From: AP-15 sp963789025
Lineage (GTDB): Bacteria > Pseudomonadota > Alphaproteobacteria > ATCC43930 > CGMCC-115725
DNA: 64,000 nucleotides
Direction of reading: 5' to 3'
NCBI GenBank assembly: GCA_963789025.1
Contig: CAWBIT010000007.1
Span: 248,001-312,000 of the forward strand
Position numbers and translations under genes: made by a program. Below the pieces are notes generated by a model, which was not told the DNA's origin, made no database searches, and saw only the letters and a list, made by a program, of their open reading frames with translations. Positions 47,115 through 56,822 of the stretch are shown piece after piece (position 1 is the first letter of the stretch; every line of letters begins with the position of its first letter).

Positions 47115-47620
47115 GCGACAACTGCGCCGCTGCCGTCCGCGGCCCAGCAATCGCTGGCACCTCGACGAGATGGTGGTGCGGATCGCCGGCGAGCGGAATG
47201 TATCTGTGGCGTGCCGTCGACCACGAGGGCGAGGTCCTCGACATGCTGGTTCAGCGTCGACGCGACACTCGGGCGGCGTTGCAGCTGATGCGTAAGCTAC
47301 TCAAAAAGCAGGGCTTCGCACCCAAATTGCTGTCACCGACAAGCTGCGCTCCTACGCCCGCGCATTTCGGTGTCTGCGACTGGCCTGCCCGCATGAGCAG
47401 GGGCTGCGACAGAATAATCGAGCCGAAAACTCGCATCAGCCGGTGCGACGACGAGAGCACAAAATGCAGCGGTTCAAGTCGGCTCGCTCCGCCCAGCGTT
47501 TTCTCAGCATGCACGCCGCCGTTCACAACACCCCAACGCCATCTCGTCTCGCGCGCGACGCTCCGAATTTTCCGAGCCGAGGCGGCGGATCAATGGAGAA
47601 ACGCGGTTGCCGCAGCGTGA
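47115..47620 (+). pseudogene. IS6-family transposase remnant
   Basis: Text such as RWHLDEMVVRIAGER and MYLWRAVDHEGEVLDMLVQR is typical of IS6 (IS26-type) DDE transposases; one extra A near 47196 shifts the frame between them. A further deletion after KQGFAPKLL moves the reading to CPHEQGLRQNNRAENSHQPV and QRFKSARSAQRFLSMHAAVH before AEAADQWRNAVAAA at the end. The N-terminus is missing. It has cut off the MalF-like permease gene. Not active. Confidence 0.82.
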
Positions 47621-47681
47621 TCGCGTATTCCGCCTGGGGCTCCTTCGCTCGGCAGACGTTAATCTGACAATGCCGCGCCAT

Positions 47682-47920
47682 GGCTTGCCAAATACCTGCA
47701 CGAAATGACCGTGTTCCCGAGGGGCAAGCACGACAACCAGGTCGACTCGACCGCGCAATTCTTCGACTGGTTCAAGCGCCTGTTCCCCGGCCAGGGTATC
47801 TTCGAGTATTACCGGCAGCTCGCGGAAGAGGTCGAGGCCGCCTTGCGCGGCGCCCAGCCGATCCGACCCCAATGGGCGATCGGCTCCGTGGAATGGCTCG
47901 CCGAACAGAACAGAAGCTGA
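47682..47920 (+). pseudogene. phage terminase large-subunit fragment
   Basis: The frame WLAKYLHEMTVFPRGKHDNQ and VDSTAQFFDWFKRLFPGQ matches the C-terminal nuclease part of phage terminase large subunits (the KHDDQVDS motif). Only about 75 residues are left, with no N-terminus. A prophage or phage-like island once lay here; no other phage gene is seen. Confidence 0.7.
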
Positions 47921-48179
47921 AAAGAGCGCCCGCCGACATGGGACCCGGGACGGGTCGCCATTATCGGCTTGTGCCCGAGTTCGCCCATACGAAAGAACGT
48001 TTTGATACCCGGTTCGCTTCGGAGCAAGCTCGGCGGCCGCTTGAGACCCGGCGCAACGCCGAAAATGGCGTTCGATGATGACGGGACCGATGTTTCGAAT
48101 CCAGCTTGCTCCAGCAGAGAGTCTGCGAACCATCGGTTCCTCAGCGGCGGAAATCATCTCGCTCCAAAGTCGAGGACAT

Positions 48180-48410
48180 CGACAGAAGGCCGACCCGATC
48201 GAGTGCTTCCGGCGGCAATGCATGATCTCGTGCGATCCGGACGAAGCGACGATCCCGGCAGTCGTCGATTTCATCGGCGAAGACTTATGTCTGTTGGGCG
48301 TCGGATTATCCGCATTGGGACGCAATCTTCCCCGGCGCAGTAGCCGAGCTGCGGCAGCACATGCAGGGGCTCAGCGAGGATCTCCGTAGACCGGGCGGTC
48401 GCCCTGAGCG
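48180..48410 (+). pseudogene. amidohydrolase C-terminal fragment with frameshift
   Basis: DPIECFRRQCMISCDPDEAT and IPAVVDFIGEDLC resemble the metal-dependent amidohydrolase-2 family; the conserved WASDYPHWDAIFPGAVAELR appears next in another frame, so one base has been lost near 48292. The frame then reads QHMQGLSEDLRR and ends. The N-terminus is absent. Function lost. Confidence 0.65.
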
Positions 48411-48646
48411 CTCATCAACCTGGCGCAGGCGACCAAGATTAAAATCGCTCGGATACGAGCGTCGGTTCCCACCAACGACGGATCACCGGAGCAAGCTGCC
48501 TTACAGTCCGAGCCCAAATCGGAGGGCGCCGACGCGACGGTGGCTAGTCTAGTGGGCGCCGGGCCACCAGTCTCGGGGCGAGTAGCCCGACGGGCCCGTT
48601 CTTTGGCGGTCTGAACCAGAATGATCGGGTTTGTATGACTCTTTGC

Positions 48647-48683
48647 TGGAGGGAAGTGGATTCGAACTTCCAGTTCCGCGCGA
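48647..48683 (-). other. tRNA-like 3'-end fragment, second copy
   Basis: 33 of 37 positions equal the fragment at 37881-37917, same orientation: core GTTCGAATCCACTTCCCTCC. No 5' half is present. The two copies enclose the dha/ABC block with its IS insertions, so they could be old attachment sites. Confidence 0.45.
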
Positions 48684-48933
48684 GAAACACGGCCCTACGG
48701 CGCCGGCCATCATCACGCTCGCGCGGCGGCTGGAGGGGCTCGGCGGCGAATTCGGCACCGGTCAGCTTTCTGGCCGAACAGAGCGGCGGGCGACGTGGAT
48801 TCAGCGCCAGCTGGCAGTTTGCTAACCGGTATGATCACGGCAACTCTTGGGACAAGGGACATCTGATCGGCCAGACGCACTGTTTAAGCCGAAGGATGTC
48901 CGGACCATTCGCGTCCGTCCCGAGTTGGAGGCG

Positions 48934-49821
48934 CTACCGCGCCATCCTCGCCTGAATGTAATCGCCGCCCGCCTGGATCGCCCGCTTCCCGGCCTTCAAC
49001 TCCGGATGGAACATGTGCCAGACATGAACCATTTCGGGCCAGATCTGCAAATCGACGCGGACATCAGCGGCGCCCGCGGCTTTGGCCAGCCAGATCGCGT
49101 CGTCGAGCAGAGTTTCCGCCGCGCCGACTTGGATCAGGAGCGGCGCCAACCCTTTGAGATCGGCGTAGATTGGCGCGGCCAGTGGCGAGCGCGGGTCGGC
49201 GCCGCCGAGATAGAGCCCGGCCATTTCGAGGAGACCCGACCGCTGCACCATCGGATCGGCCTCGGCCTTGCTGGACATCGTCTCGCCGATCGCCTCCATG
49301 TCGACCCAGGGCGAAATGCACCACCCGCAGGCCGGCTGGGCCAGTCCGGCCTCGCGGATCGCTAACATCGCCGTAACGACCAGGCCGCCGCCGGCACTGT
49401 CGCCGGCGATCGCGATGCGCCCCGGCCGGATGCCGCGGGACAGCAGATAGCGGTAGCCGGACACCGCATCCTCGACCGCGGCCGGGAACGGGTGCTCCGG
49501 CGCCAGCCGGTAATCGAGCGCCAATGCCCAGGTTCTCGAGGCCCGGCCGGCCTCGGAAACCAGATGCCGGTGGCTGACGAGCGAGCCAATCACATAGCCA
49601 CCGCCGTGCAGCCATATCAGTGCAGCGTCGCGGGCGTCGTTCGGGGTCGAGGTCCATTCCGCCCGTACCCCGTTCGCCGTCACCGGCTCGACAGTGACGT
49701 CCAGCGCAATCTTGTACTCGAGGGCGCGGGCGTCCATGTCTTTGCGCCGCTGTCGATAGTCGTCGGAGCGTACCCGGCTGGCCAGTTTTTGGCGCAACGC
49801 GCCGATCTCCGTATCGTTCAT
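48934..49821 (-). CDS. alpha/beta hydrolase, hormone-sensitive-lipase type
   Basis: 295 residues. ALIWLHGGGYVIGSLVSHRH has the HGGG oxyanion motif, IAIAGDSAGGGLVVTAMLAI carries the nucleophile Ser, an Asp follows near LLDDAIWLAKAAGA, and the catalytic His is in EMVHVWHMFHPELKAGK. The N-terminal cap (MNDTEIGALRQKLASRV) is normal. Expected to be an esterase/lipase acting on small esters. It is the only intact non-IS gene in the decayed stretch 47150-57900 and has its own upstream region. Confidence 0.92.
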   Translation of the reverse strand: MNDTEIGALRQKLASRVRSDDYRQRRKDMDARALEYKIALDVTVEPVTANGVRAEWTSTPNDARDAALIWLHGGGYVIGSLVSHRHLVSEAGRASRTWALALDYRLAPEHPFPAAVEDAVSGYRYLLSRGIRPGRIAIAGDSAGGGLVVTAMLAIREAGLAQPACGWCISPWVDMEAIGETMSSKAEADPMVQRSGLLEMAGLYLGGADPRSPLAAPIYADLKGLAPLLIQVGAAETLLDDAIWLAKAAGAADVRVDLQIWPEMVHVWHMFHPELKAGKRAIQAGGDYIQARMAR

Positions 49822-50517
49822 GGGTTTCTCCCTAGCGTCGGTTGCATCACCCTAGCATCGCCCGCTACGCACCGCGATAGAAGGGGAACCAACGGAGGGC
49901 GCCGACTGCCCCTTACCCGCCCCGTCAGCGGGTCCCCTAGCAGGACGCTGAAAAATTCAGTGCGAGCGAAGCAGTATATAGAGTCCTCAAAAGTTACTCT
50001 CGCTTAAGTTGCCGAAGAACGCTCAGCAAGCAGGTCTTTGCAGTGATTTCGCCGGTTTTTGCCGGGTCCGGGCAGATTGCAGGCATGGCTACGCAACGAC
50101 CCCCACCAGCTTGGGAAGCCGGACGAGGTTGTAGGCAGTGGCAGTCAGCGTGAACATCCAGCCGACGCGGGCAAGGCCACGGTGACGGGTCTTGCGGAAG
50201 CCGGCGGCCGCCTTGGTCCAGCCAAACACTTCCTCAATGCGCTTGCGCACCCGCTCACTGACCGCATAGCCGGGATGGCGGGTCGTCCGACCGTCGATTG
50301 CCGATCGCCGATTGGTGGTGTTCTGCGCCACATGCGGTGTCACATTGTGCTCGCGCAGATCGGCGACAAACTCGGCTACGTCGTAGGCCTTATCAGCCCC
50401 GAGCGTGATCCGATGATTGCCGGGACGGTCCGCCACCATCGCAAGCGCGGCCTGGCGTTCGGCCGTTCCGGTGGCCAAGCTCAGACGCGTGTCGACCACC
50501 CGAGCGTGCCGGTTCTC

Positions 50518-50562
50518 CAGCATAACATGCCCCAGCATAACATGCCCCAGCATAACATGCCC
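50518..50562. repeat. three perfect 15-bp tandem units in the IS5 transposase
   Basis: CAGCATAACATGCCC three times (50518, 50533, 50548); in the coding frame each adds GHVML. Relatives have one unit, so two look like replication slippage. Confidence 0.85.
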
Positions 50563-50594
50563 CAGATAGGCGAGCTTGGCAGGTTGGCCCGGGC

Positions 50595-50617
50595 CCCTGC
50601 TTTCGCAGGGCCAGGCT
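50595..50617 (-). repeat. 23-nt hairpin insertion, copy g
   Basis: AGCCTG then GCCCTGC, loop GAAA, GCAGGG on the minus strand; inserted after CGCAAG in the IS5 transposase. It shifts the frame by one, as a 22-nt net insertion would. Confidence 0.75.
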
Positions 50618-52042
50618 CTTGCGGTACAGCCGAGCATCGGGATCCGTGGTCGAGGCGTGCGTCTCGTTGCTGCGCTTCTCGCCGCGAAAGTCCCGCTCGC
50701 CATTGCGGCCCGCAGCAGGCGGCTCGCCGCTGCCGTCCGTGGGACGAAAGCTCTTCATGCTGGCCCACGCCTCGATCAGCGTGCCGTCGACCGAGAAATG
50801 GTCGTCCGACAGCAGCGCTTTGACCGCCCCCTGGCTGAGCATTGCGGCCATGAACTTCCTGGCGATGTCACCCTCGATCAGACGCTCGCGGTTCTTGGTG
50901 AACACCGTCTCGTCCCATACCTCGGCATCCATCGACAGCCCGACAAACCAGCGGAACAGCAGATTGTCGTCGAGCTGCTCCATCAACTGCAGCTCCGAGC
51001 GCACCGAGTAGAAGGCTTGCAACAGCAGTGCGCGAAGCAGTCTCTCGGGGGGAATCGACGGTCGGCCGAATATGGCGTACAGCTGCTCGAATTCCGGCGA
51101 CAAAGCCCCCAGCGCCTCATCCACAATCCGCCGGATCGGCCGCAACGGATGGTCCTTTGGAACCCGCGCCTCGCAGTTCACATAGCTAAACTGCGCTTCG
51201 CTCTTCACATCCCAACCGCGCATCGGACGTCCCCCACATCTCGGCACGCGGCATTCGTTGTACCCCACATCTGGCCAAAGATGTCGACTTTTTCCGTATC
51301 CTGTTAGTGCTCAGATCCAGTCAGATGATTTAGTCCTCGGATCGCCGATGCTCGGCCCATTGGCCGCGGCGTGAGCATCGGCACCGTCCGCGACCGGATT
51401 GGGCAGCCTCGGCTGCGGCCGTTTCACTGTCCCGACCTAGTGCTGCGCCAGCCACGGTCATGAGCTATCGCCGAATTTTGGTGACGGCCTGAAGGATCAG
51501 GCGGCGGCTTGGGCTTGAGGGACGGCAGAATTGCCGATCACCTCGATCCCGTCAGTGAACCTGATACCCTGGATCAGTTTTGGCAACTGGTTGTGGCCGT
51601 CGATGCGGCGCCAATTCTTTTGGGCGCCTTCGACCAGCTTGAAGACCATGGCGAGCGCCGTCTTGTTCGATAGACAGCCTTTTGACCGGATGGTGCGGTG
51701 CCGGACGGTTGCAAAGGTGCTTTCAATGGGGTTCGTTGTACGTAAATGCTTCCAGTGCTCGGCCGGAAAGTCGTAGAACGCGAGCAGCGCATCGCGGTCC
51801 TTGGTGAGGCAATCGGCCGCTCTGTTGTATTTGACCTGGTAGGTTTCGACAAAGGCCTCCAATGCCTTAACGGCATCCTTCTTGGTCTCGGCCATCCAGA
51901 TCTCCTGCAGCGCGCGCTTGGCCTTGGTGTGCAGGCTCTTCGGCATTTTGTTCAGGATGTTGGCGGTCTTGTGCACCCAGCAGCGTTGCTCGCGGGTTGT
52001 CGGCCACACCTCGCCGAGGGCCTTCCAGAACCCGAGCGCGCC

Positions 52043-52065
52043 CCCCGCTTTCGCGAGGGCAGGCT
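52043..52065 (-). repeat. 23-nt hairpin insertion, copy f
   Basis: AGCCTG, stem CCCTCGC, loop GAAA, GCGGGG on the minus strand. Keeps the transposase open here (adds about eight codons, EPALAKAG). Confidence 0.75.
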
Positions 52066-52336
52066 CGGCGACCGCAATCTGCGGCGCCGTTGTCAGGCCG
52101 CGACGCTTCAAATCGAGCAGCAGATCACGCCACGATTGTGAGCTCTCGCGAATGCCATCGGTGAAGCCGACAAGCTCCTTCCTGCCTTCAGGCGTCGCGC
52201 CGATGATGACCAGGATGCACTGCGCCTGCTCCTCGAGCCGGGCCTCCAAATGGATGCCGTCGGCCCAGCAATAGACGTAGCGCTTTGCTGACAGATCGCG
52301 CTTCTGCCAGCGCGCATGCTCCTCGGTCCACGCCTC

Positions 52337-52359
52337 CCCCGCTTTCGCGAGGGCAGGCT
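52337..52359 (-). repeat. 23-nt hairpin insertion, copy e
   Basis: Same sequence as copy a on the minus strand. Removal leaves CTCAAG|GAGGCG (LKEAW) in the IS256 transposase. Confidence 0.85.
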
Positions 52360-52906
52360 CTTGAGGCGGGCGATGGTCGAGGCCGATAGACCGCGCGCGT
52401 CCTTGCCGACGAGGGCCGCCAGCGCTTCCTCGAAGTCGCCGCTAGAGATGCCCTTCAGGTAGAGGACAGGGATCAGCACCTCAAGGCTCTTCGATCGCCG
52501 CGCGTACGGCGGCACGATCGAGGGCGAGTACCGGATGCGCTCGCCCTCGGCAGCTTCGCGGTCGCGTACCCGCGGCTGGCGAACGGCGACCGGCCCGATG
52601 CCGGTCATGATCTCGCGTTGCGGAAGATGGCCGTGGCGGACGACCCGCTGCTGGCCCATCTCGGTCTTGAGATCGCCATGGGTTGCGAGAAACTCAGCAA
52701 CCTCCGCCTCGACCGCCTGGGTCAGCAGCGCGGGCAGGCAGGATCTCGGTCAGGGAATCGGTAAACGCCCCTGGCTGGGCGAGCTTGATCACGTTACTGT
52801 CGGACACGGCGTATCACTCCTTCATTGGAGAAGTGGAGGCGTTGAACACCACCACGATACGCCGCCTTACCACGTCACCCCGTCACCAACTTCCGGCCAT
52901 AGCTCC

Positions 52907-53340
52907 AGTGCGTTCCCCCGCTTTCACGAGGGCAGGCTCTTTGCGGCTCGATCCCAGCCGCTTCGACCAGAACTGATCCAGCTGCAGCTCGCGCCACAGC
53001 ATCAACGTCAGCCGGCACGCGCCCCACTGCCGCGGCCGACGCAATTGCAACTGCGACAGCTTGACGTGGACGATCGAGGCGTCCGCCAGCACTCCGGCGC
53101 CGCGGTCTTCCGGAAACAACGATAGCGTCCGCGATTGCGTGGCGCCTTCCTCGAGCACCTCGATCGACCGCCGCCACGCCAATTCCTGCGTGTCGTTGAT
53201 CTCACCCAGGTACAGCACGTGCCGCTGCACCACGCGCCCCCTGGCGGTCCGCGTGTTCTCGACAACCCTCCAGTAGCGGTGTTGCTTGCCATCCTTCCGG
53301 CGAACTTTGCAGCGCAAGAACATGATGGCCGCCGATATTG
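52907..53340 (-). pseudogene. IS1634 transposase, 5' part only, with hairpin insertion
   Basis: From MFLRCKVRRKDGKQHRYWRV (53320) to SRKEPALVKAGERT the protein equals the 34625 copy over its whole length; the only base difference I find is in the hairpin at 52917-52939 (GCGAAA to GTGAAA). It stops where IS256 is inserted; the rest is missing. Opposite orientation to 34625, so the two 430-bp copies form a long inverted repeat 18 kb apart. Confidence 0.88.
52917..52939 (-). repeat. 23-nt hairpin insertion, copy a' (second IS1634)
   Basis: Same site as copy a; the last base before the loop is T on the coding side (GTGAAAGC), forming a G-T pair in the stem. Confidence 0.85.
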
Positions 53341-53475
53341 CGGGCGACGATAGCGCTTCAGGAACATCCGGATCGTCTCCTCGATCACCTCCTCGGCCGG
53401 AACGGGTATGCTTTCGCGACCCGTCATCCAGGGCCACAGAGATAGCCCATTGAGCATCCCGATGAACTGGTGAGC
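53341..53475 (-). pseudogene. TetR-type regulator C-terminal fragment
   Basis: Minus-strand frame reads VRRLAAHQFIGMLNGLSLWP, WMTGRESIPVPAEEVIEETI and RMFLKRYRR, typical of the C-terminal domain of TetR regulators of efflux genes. It is cut by the IS1634 copy at one end and by the RND fragment at the other, so the DNA-binding domain is missing. Confidence 0.65.
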
Positions 53476-53487
53476 CGCAAGACGGCG

Positions 53488-55646
53488 AACCTGCCGGTCG
53501 GCATCGAGGCGACGCTCGTCGCCGACCAGCCCGTGACCGTCGAGCATGCAGTAAATGAATTCATGAAGGCGCTATGGGAGGCCGTCGCCATTGTTCTTGT
53601 CGTCAGCTTGCTGAGCCTCGGCCTGCGCGCGGGCGCGGTGGTTGCCCTCGCGATCCCGCTGGTCCTCGCCGCTGTGTTCGTGGGAATGGAGTTCTTCGGG
53701 ATCGACCTTCAGCGAATATCGCTGGGGGCGCTGATCATCGCGCTCGGGTTGCTGGTCGATGACGCGATGATCGCGGTCGAGATGATGGTCATGCGGCTGG
53801 AGCACGGTGACGACAAGGAGCACGCCGCCAGCTTCGCGTGGACCTCGGTCGCCTTTCCAATACTTACCGGCACACTGGTCACTGTCGCGGGGTTCGTCCC
53901 GATCGGTTTCGCGCGCAGCGCCGCGGGCGAATACACCTTCTCGATCTTCGCCGTCGTCGCCATCGCATTGATCATATCCTGGATTGTTGCGGTCCTTTTT
54001 ACCCCCTTGCTCGGCGTTTGGGTTCTCAAGAAACCGAAGGCGGCGCATTCAAGCGAGCCTGGCCTCATAATGCGTACGTTTCGCCATTTCCTCGAGCTGG
54101 CGATGCGGGCACGCTGGTGACCGTTCTCATTGCGGTGGCGCTGTTCGGAGCATCGCTCTTTGGCGTGCGCCTCGTCCCGCAGCAGTTCTTCCCGTCATCC
54201 GACCGGCCCGAGCTGATGGTCGACCTGCAGCTGCCCGAGAACGCTTCGATCTACGCGACCCAGGAAGCCGCAGCCCGGCTGGACAAGCTTCTGAAGGGCG
54301 ATCAGGACGTGGATCACTGGAGCACCTATGTCGGGCAGGGCGCCGTACGTTTCTATCTGCCCCTCAACGTTCAGCTGCCCAATGACTTTTTCGGCCAGGC
54401 GGTGGTCGTCACCAAAGGCCTGCAGCAGCGCGAGCGCGTGAAGGCGAGGCTGGAGCACGCGCCGGCGACCGAGTTCCCGAATGTTGTCGGGCGGGTCTAT
54501 CCGCTGGAGCTCGGCCCGCCGGTCGGGTGGCCGGTGCAATACCGGGTGAGCGGACCGGAGCCGGCCCAGGTGCGCGCGATCGCGTTCAAGGTCGCGGAGG
54601 AGATCGGGTCCACCCCCGATGCAGAGAACGTCAACTACAACTGGATGGAGCCGGCGCGCACCCTCAGGATCCAGGTCGACCAGGACCAGGCCCGCCTCCT
54701 GGGGCTGAGCTCGCAGCAGCTGGCCACGGCCGTGAACACGGTCCTATCCAGCATCACAGCCACCCAGGTGCGCAGCGGGATCTATCTCGTCGATGTACTG
54801 GTCCGGGCGTCGGCCGACCAGCGGATGTCGCTGTCGACGATCCGTGCAATGCAAGTACCGCTGCCGAACGGGAAGTCCGTTCCGCTGAGCCAGATCGCGT
54901 CTGTCGATTACGGCCAGGAATACCCCATTCTCTGGCGCCGGGACCGGCTTCCCGCAGTGTCGGTGCAGGCCGATACCGTGCCTGGCACGCAGGCCGCCAC
55001 CGTCGCGCAGGCGCTGGCGCCGAAGATCGCGGCACTGAGTGCCAGCCTGCCGAGCGGGTACCACATCGCGGTTGGGGGCAGCGTTGAGGAGAGCGCCAAG
55101 GCGCAGGCGTCGGTCATCGCCGCTCTGCCATTGATGCTCATTCTGATCCTCACGGTGCTGATGATCCAGCTCCAGAGCTTCAGCCAGTTGTTCCTGGTGC
55201 TCAGCGTGGCCCCACTGGGCCTCATTGGGGTCGTCGCGGCTCTGCTCCTGGCGAACAAACCCTTGGGCTTCGTGGCGCTGCTCGGCGTGCTCGCCCTCAC
55301 CGGGATGATCATCCGCAACTCGGTGGTGCTGATCGACCAGATCGAGACGGAGAAGGCACACGGCCGCCATCCCTGGGAGGCAGTGATCGAGGCTACCGCG
55401 CACCGCTTCCGCCCGATCCTGCTCACCGCGGCGGCCGCCATCCTCGGCATGGTCCCGATCGCGCCGACCGTCTTCTGGGGTCCGATGGCCTACGCGATCA
55501 TGGGCGGCCTGGCGGTCGCGACGGTGCTGACCCTCATCTTCCTCCCGGCGCTCTACGTGATCTGGTTCCGGATCAAGAGACCTCAGCCGGACTCGATCCA
55601 GAAGATGGATCTTGCGCAGACCGCCATACCTCAGCCCCTGACCTAA
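53488..55646 (+). pseudogene. RND efflux permease, 5' truncated and frameshifted
   Basis: Starts within the protein (LPVGIEATLVADQPVTVEHA), keeps TM4 motif LGLLVDDAMIAVEMMVMRLE and ILTGTLVTVAGFVPIGFARS, then loses one base near 54117 so that MRARW is followed in another frame by VTVLIAVALFGASLFGVRLV. The C-terminal half is complete to QTAIPQPLT (GMIIRNSVVLIDQIETEKAH, ATVLTLIFLPALYVIWFRIK). About 40% of the N-terminus is missing. Related to drug/metal RND pumps. Not functional. Confidence 0.88.
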
Positions 55647-55719
55647 AGCGGACTGATGTCGCCTCGCTTAACTGCACTGGCGAGCTTGATTACGATCTCT
55701 ACGAAGGAGCGGCACAGGC

Positions 55720-56746
55720 ATGATGGCGCGGACGCCGTGGTGGGCATGGGTGTGGCCCCTCTTGGCCTGGGGCATACTGGTGGCGACATTCGTGGGCGGG
55801 GTGGGCGGCGCAGTCGTGGTCGCCGCGGAGGTGGTCGTGCTGGTCGCCACGGTGTTCGCGGCCGTCTGGCACGCCGAGGTGGTGGCGCACCGCGTGGGCG
55901 AGCCTTTCGGCACCCTCGTGCTCGCCCTTGCCGTCACAGTCATCGAGGTAGCGCTGATCGTCTCCGTGATGCTCGCCGGCAAGGCGGGCAGCGAGGCCCT
56001 GGCGCGCGACGCGGCTTTCGCCACCGTTATGATCATCCTCAACGGCCTTGTCGGCCTCGGCCTGCTGCTAGGCGGCGTGCTGCACCGTGAGCAGGACTTC
56101 CAGGTCAAGGGTGCGAGCGCGGCGCTCGCCGTGCTGGCGGCCCTGGTGACGCTTTCGCTGGTGCTGCCCAATTTCACCAGCACCACGGCGGGGCCGGCCT
56201 ATAGCCCGTCACAGCTGGTCTTCGCCGGCACCGTCTCGCTGGTGCTCTACGCCGTCTTTATCTTCGTGCAGACCGTGCGGCATCGCGACTACTTCCTGCC
56301 GGACCCGGAGACGGGTCGGGCCGCGGACGAGCAGGCGCATGCGCCGCCACCATCCGGTGCTGCGGCGCTCGCCAGCCTCGCGCTGCTGTTGATCTCCCTC
56401 GTGGCGGTAGTGGGCTTGGCCAAGGCGCTGACACCCGCGTTAGATCAGGCGATAGCTGCGCTTGGGGCGCCGAAGGCGGTGGTAGGAATCGTGATCGCCG
56501 CGGTGGTGCTGATGCCGGAAGGGCTGGCCGCGCTGCGGGCCGCCCGCGTCAACCGCCTGCAAACCGCCATGAACTTGGCGCTCGGCTCGGCACGCCTCTG
56601 ACGCTCGGATTGGGATCGAAGGAGGAGGTGCTGCTCGCCCTCACGCTGCTGCTGGCCGTGATGACGCTAGCCGCCGGGCGCACCACGGTGCTCCAGGGCG
56701 CCGTGGTGATCCTGGCAGCCTTCCTGTTCTTTGCGATCGTGCCTTG
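55720..56746 (+). pseudogene. Ca2+/H+-antiporter-like gene with internal deletion
   Basis: MMARTPWWAWVWPLLAWGIL starts a ChaA/CaCA-type antiporter; VAHRVGEPFGTLVLALAVTV IEVALI carries the first ion-binding helix. After MNLALGSA the normal text (LASIGLTIPAV and about 20 residues) is missing and the frame changes; LTLGLGSKEEVLLALTLLLA and VLQGAVVILAAFLFFAIVP follow in the new frame to a stop at 56746. This removes the second conserved ion-binding repeat, so the transporter is very likely inactive. Confidence 0.78.
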
Positions 56747-56822
56747 AACGCTACCGCCGCAGAGGGCTCTCCGCTCCAATCTTTGGGCCAAATCTCTGCC
56801 CGGCTGCACTTTTGAAGGCGAC

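Larger units (their letters stand above)
50089..51268 (-). pseudogene. IS5-family transposase with hairpin insertion and repeat expansion
   Basis: The N-terminal part from MGYNECRVPRCGGRPMRGWD (MRGWDVKSEAQFSYV is the usual family start) has ERLLRALLLQAFYSVRSELQ and LLFRWFVGLSMDAEVWDETV with a first Asp later in DDHFSVDGTLIEAWASMKSF. A hairpin insertion at 50595 shifts the frame just after TDPDARLYRK; the catalytic half resumes as QPAKLAYLGHVML. Three tandem 15-bp units then repeat LGHVM three times. The C-terminal part reads ITLGADKAYDVAEFVADLRE and RVRKRIEEVFGWTKAAAGFR. Confidence 0.85.
49941..51303 (-). mobile_element. IS5-family element
   Basis: 1363 bp between imperfect terminal repeats: left CAGGACGCTGAAAAATTC, right on the other strand CAGGATACGGAAAAAGTC. 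YTAR targets flank both ends: CTAG at 49937-49940 and TTAG at 51304-51307, typical of IS5-type elements. The ends match the MITE at 57143. Confidence 0.8.
51497..52807 (-). pseudogene. IS256-family transposase with two hairpin insertions
   Basis: Start GTG (VSDSNVIKLAQPGAFTDSLT), then a short deletion near 52735 shifts the frame before EMGQQRVVRHGHLPQREIMT. A hairpin insertion at 52337 moves TIARLK out of frame with AWTEEHARW. The rest is the catalytic domain: WADGIHLEARLEEQAQC, then LVGFTDGIRESSQSWRDLLL, and an in-frame insertion at 52043 gives IAVAEPALAKAGGALGFW. Asp-Asp-Glu sites are in WADGIHL, TAPQIAVAE/DGALGFW and PIESTFATVRHRTIRSKG. Not functional. Confidence 0.85.
51462..52906 (-). 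mobile_element. IS256-family element nested in an IS1634 remnant
   Basis: Ends GAGCTATCGCCGAATTTTGG (51462) and, on the other strand, GAGCTATGGCCGGAAGTTGG (52906); the first 26 bp match at about 22 positions. Total about 1445 bp. Right end abuts the IS1634 fragment at its HWDQ codons. Confidence 0.8.

Noticed and set aside
50518..50562. Tandem direct repeats suggesting a CRISPR array
   Set aside because: Units are contiguous 15-bp copies with no spacers and lie inside a transposase reading frame.
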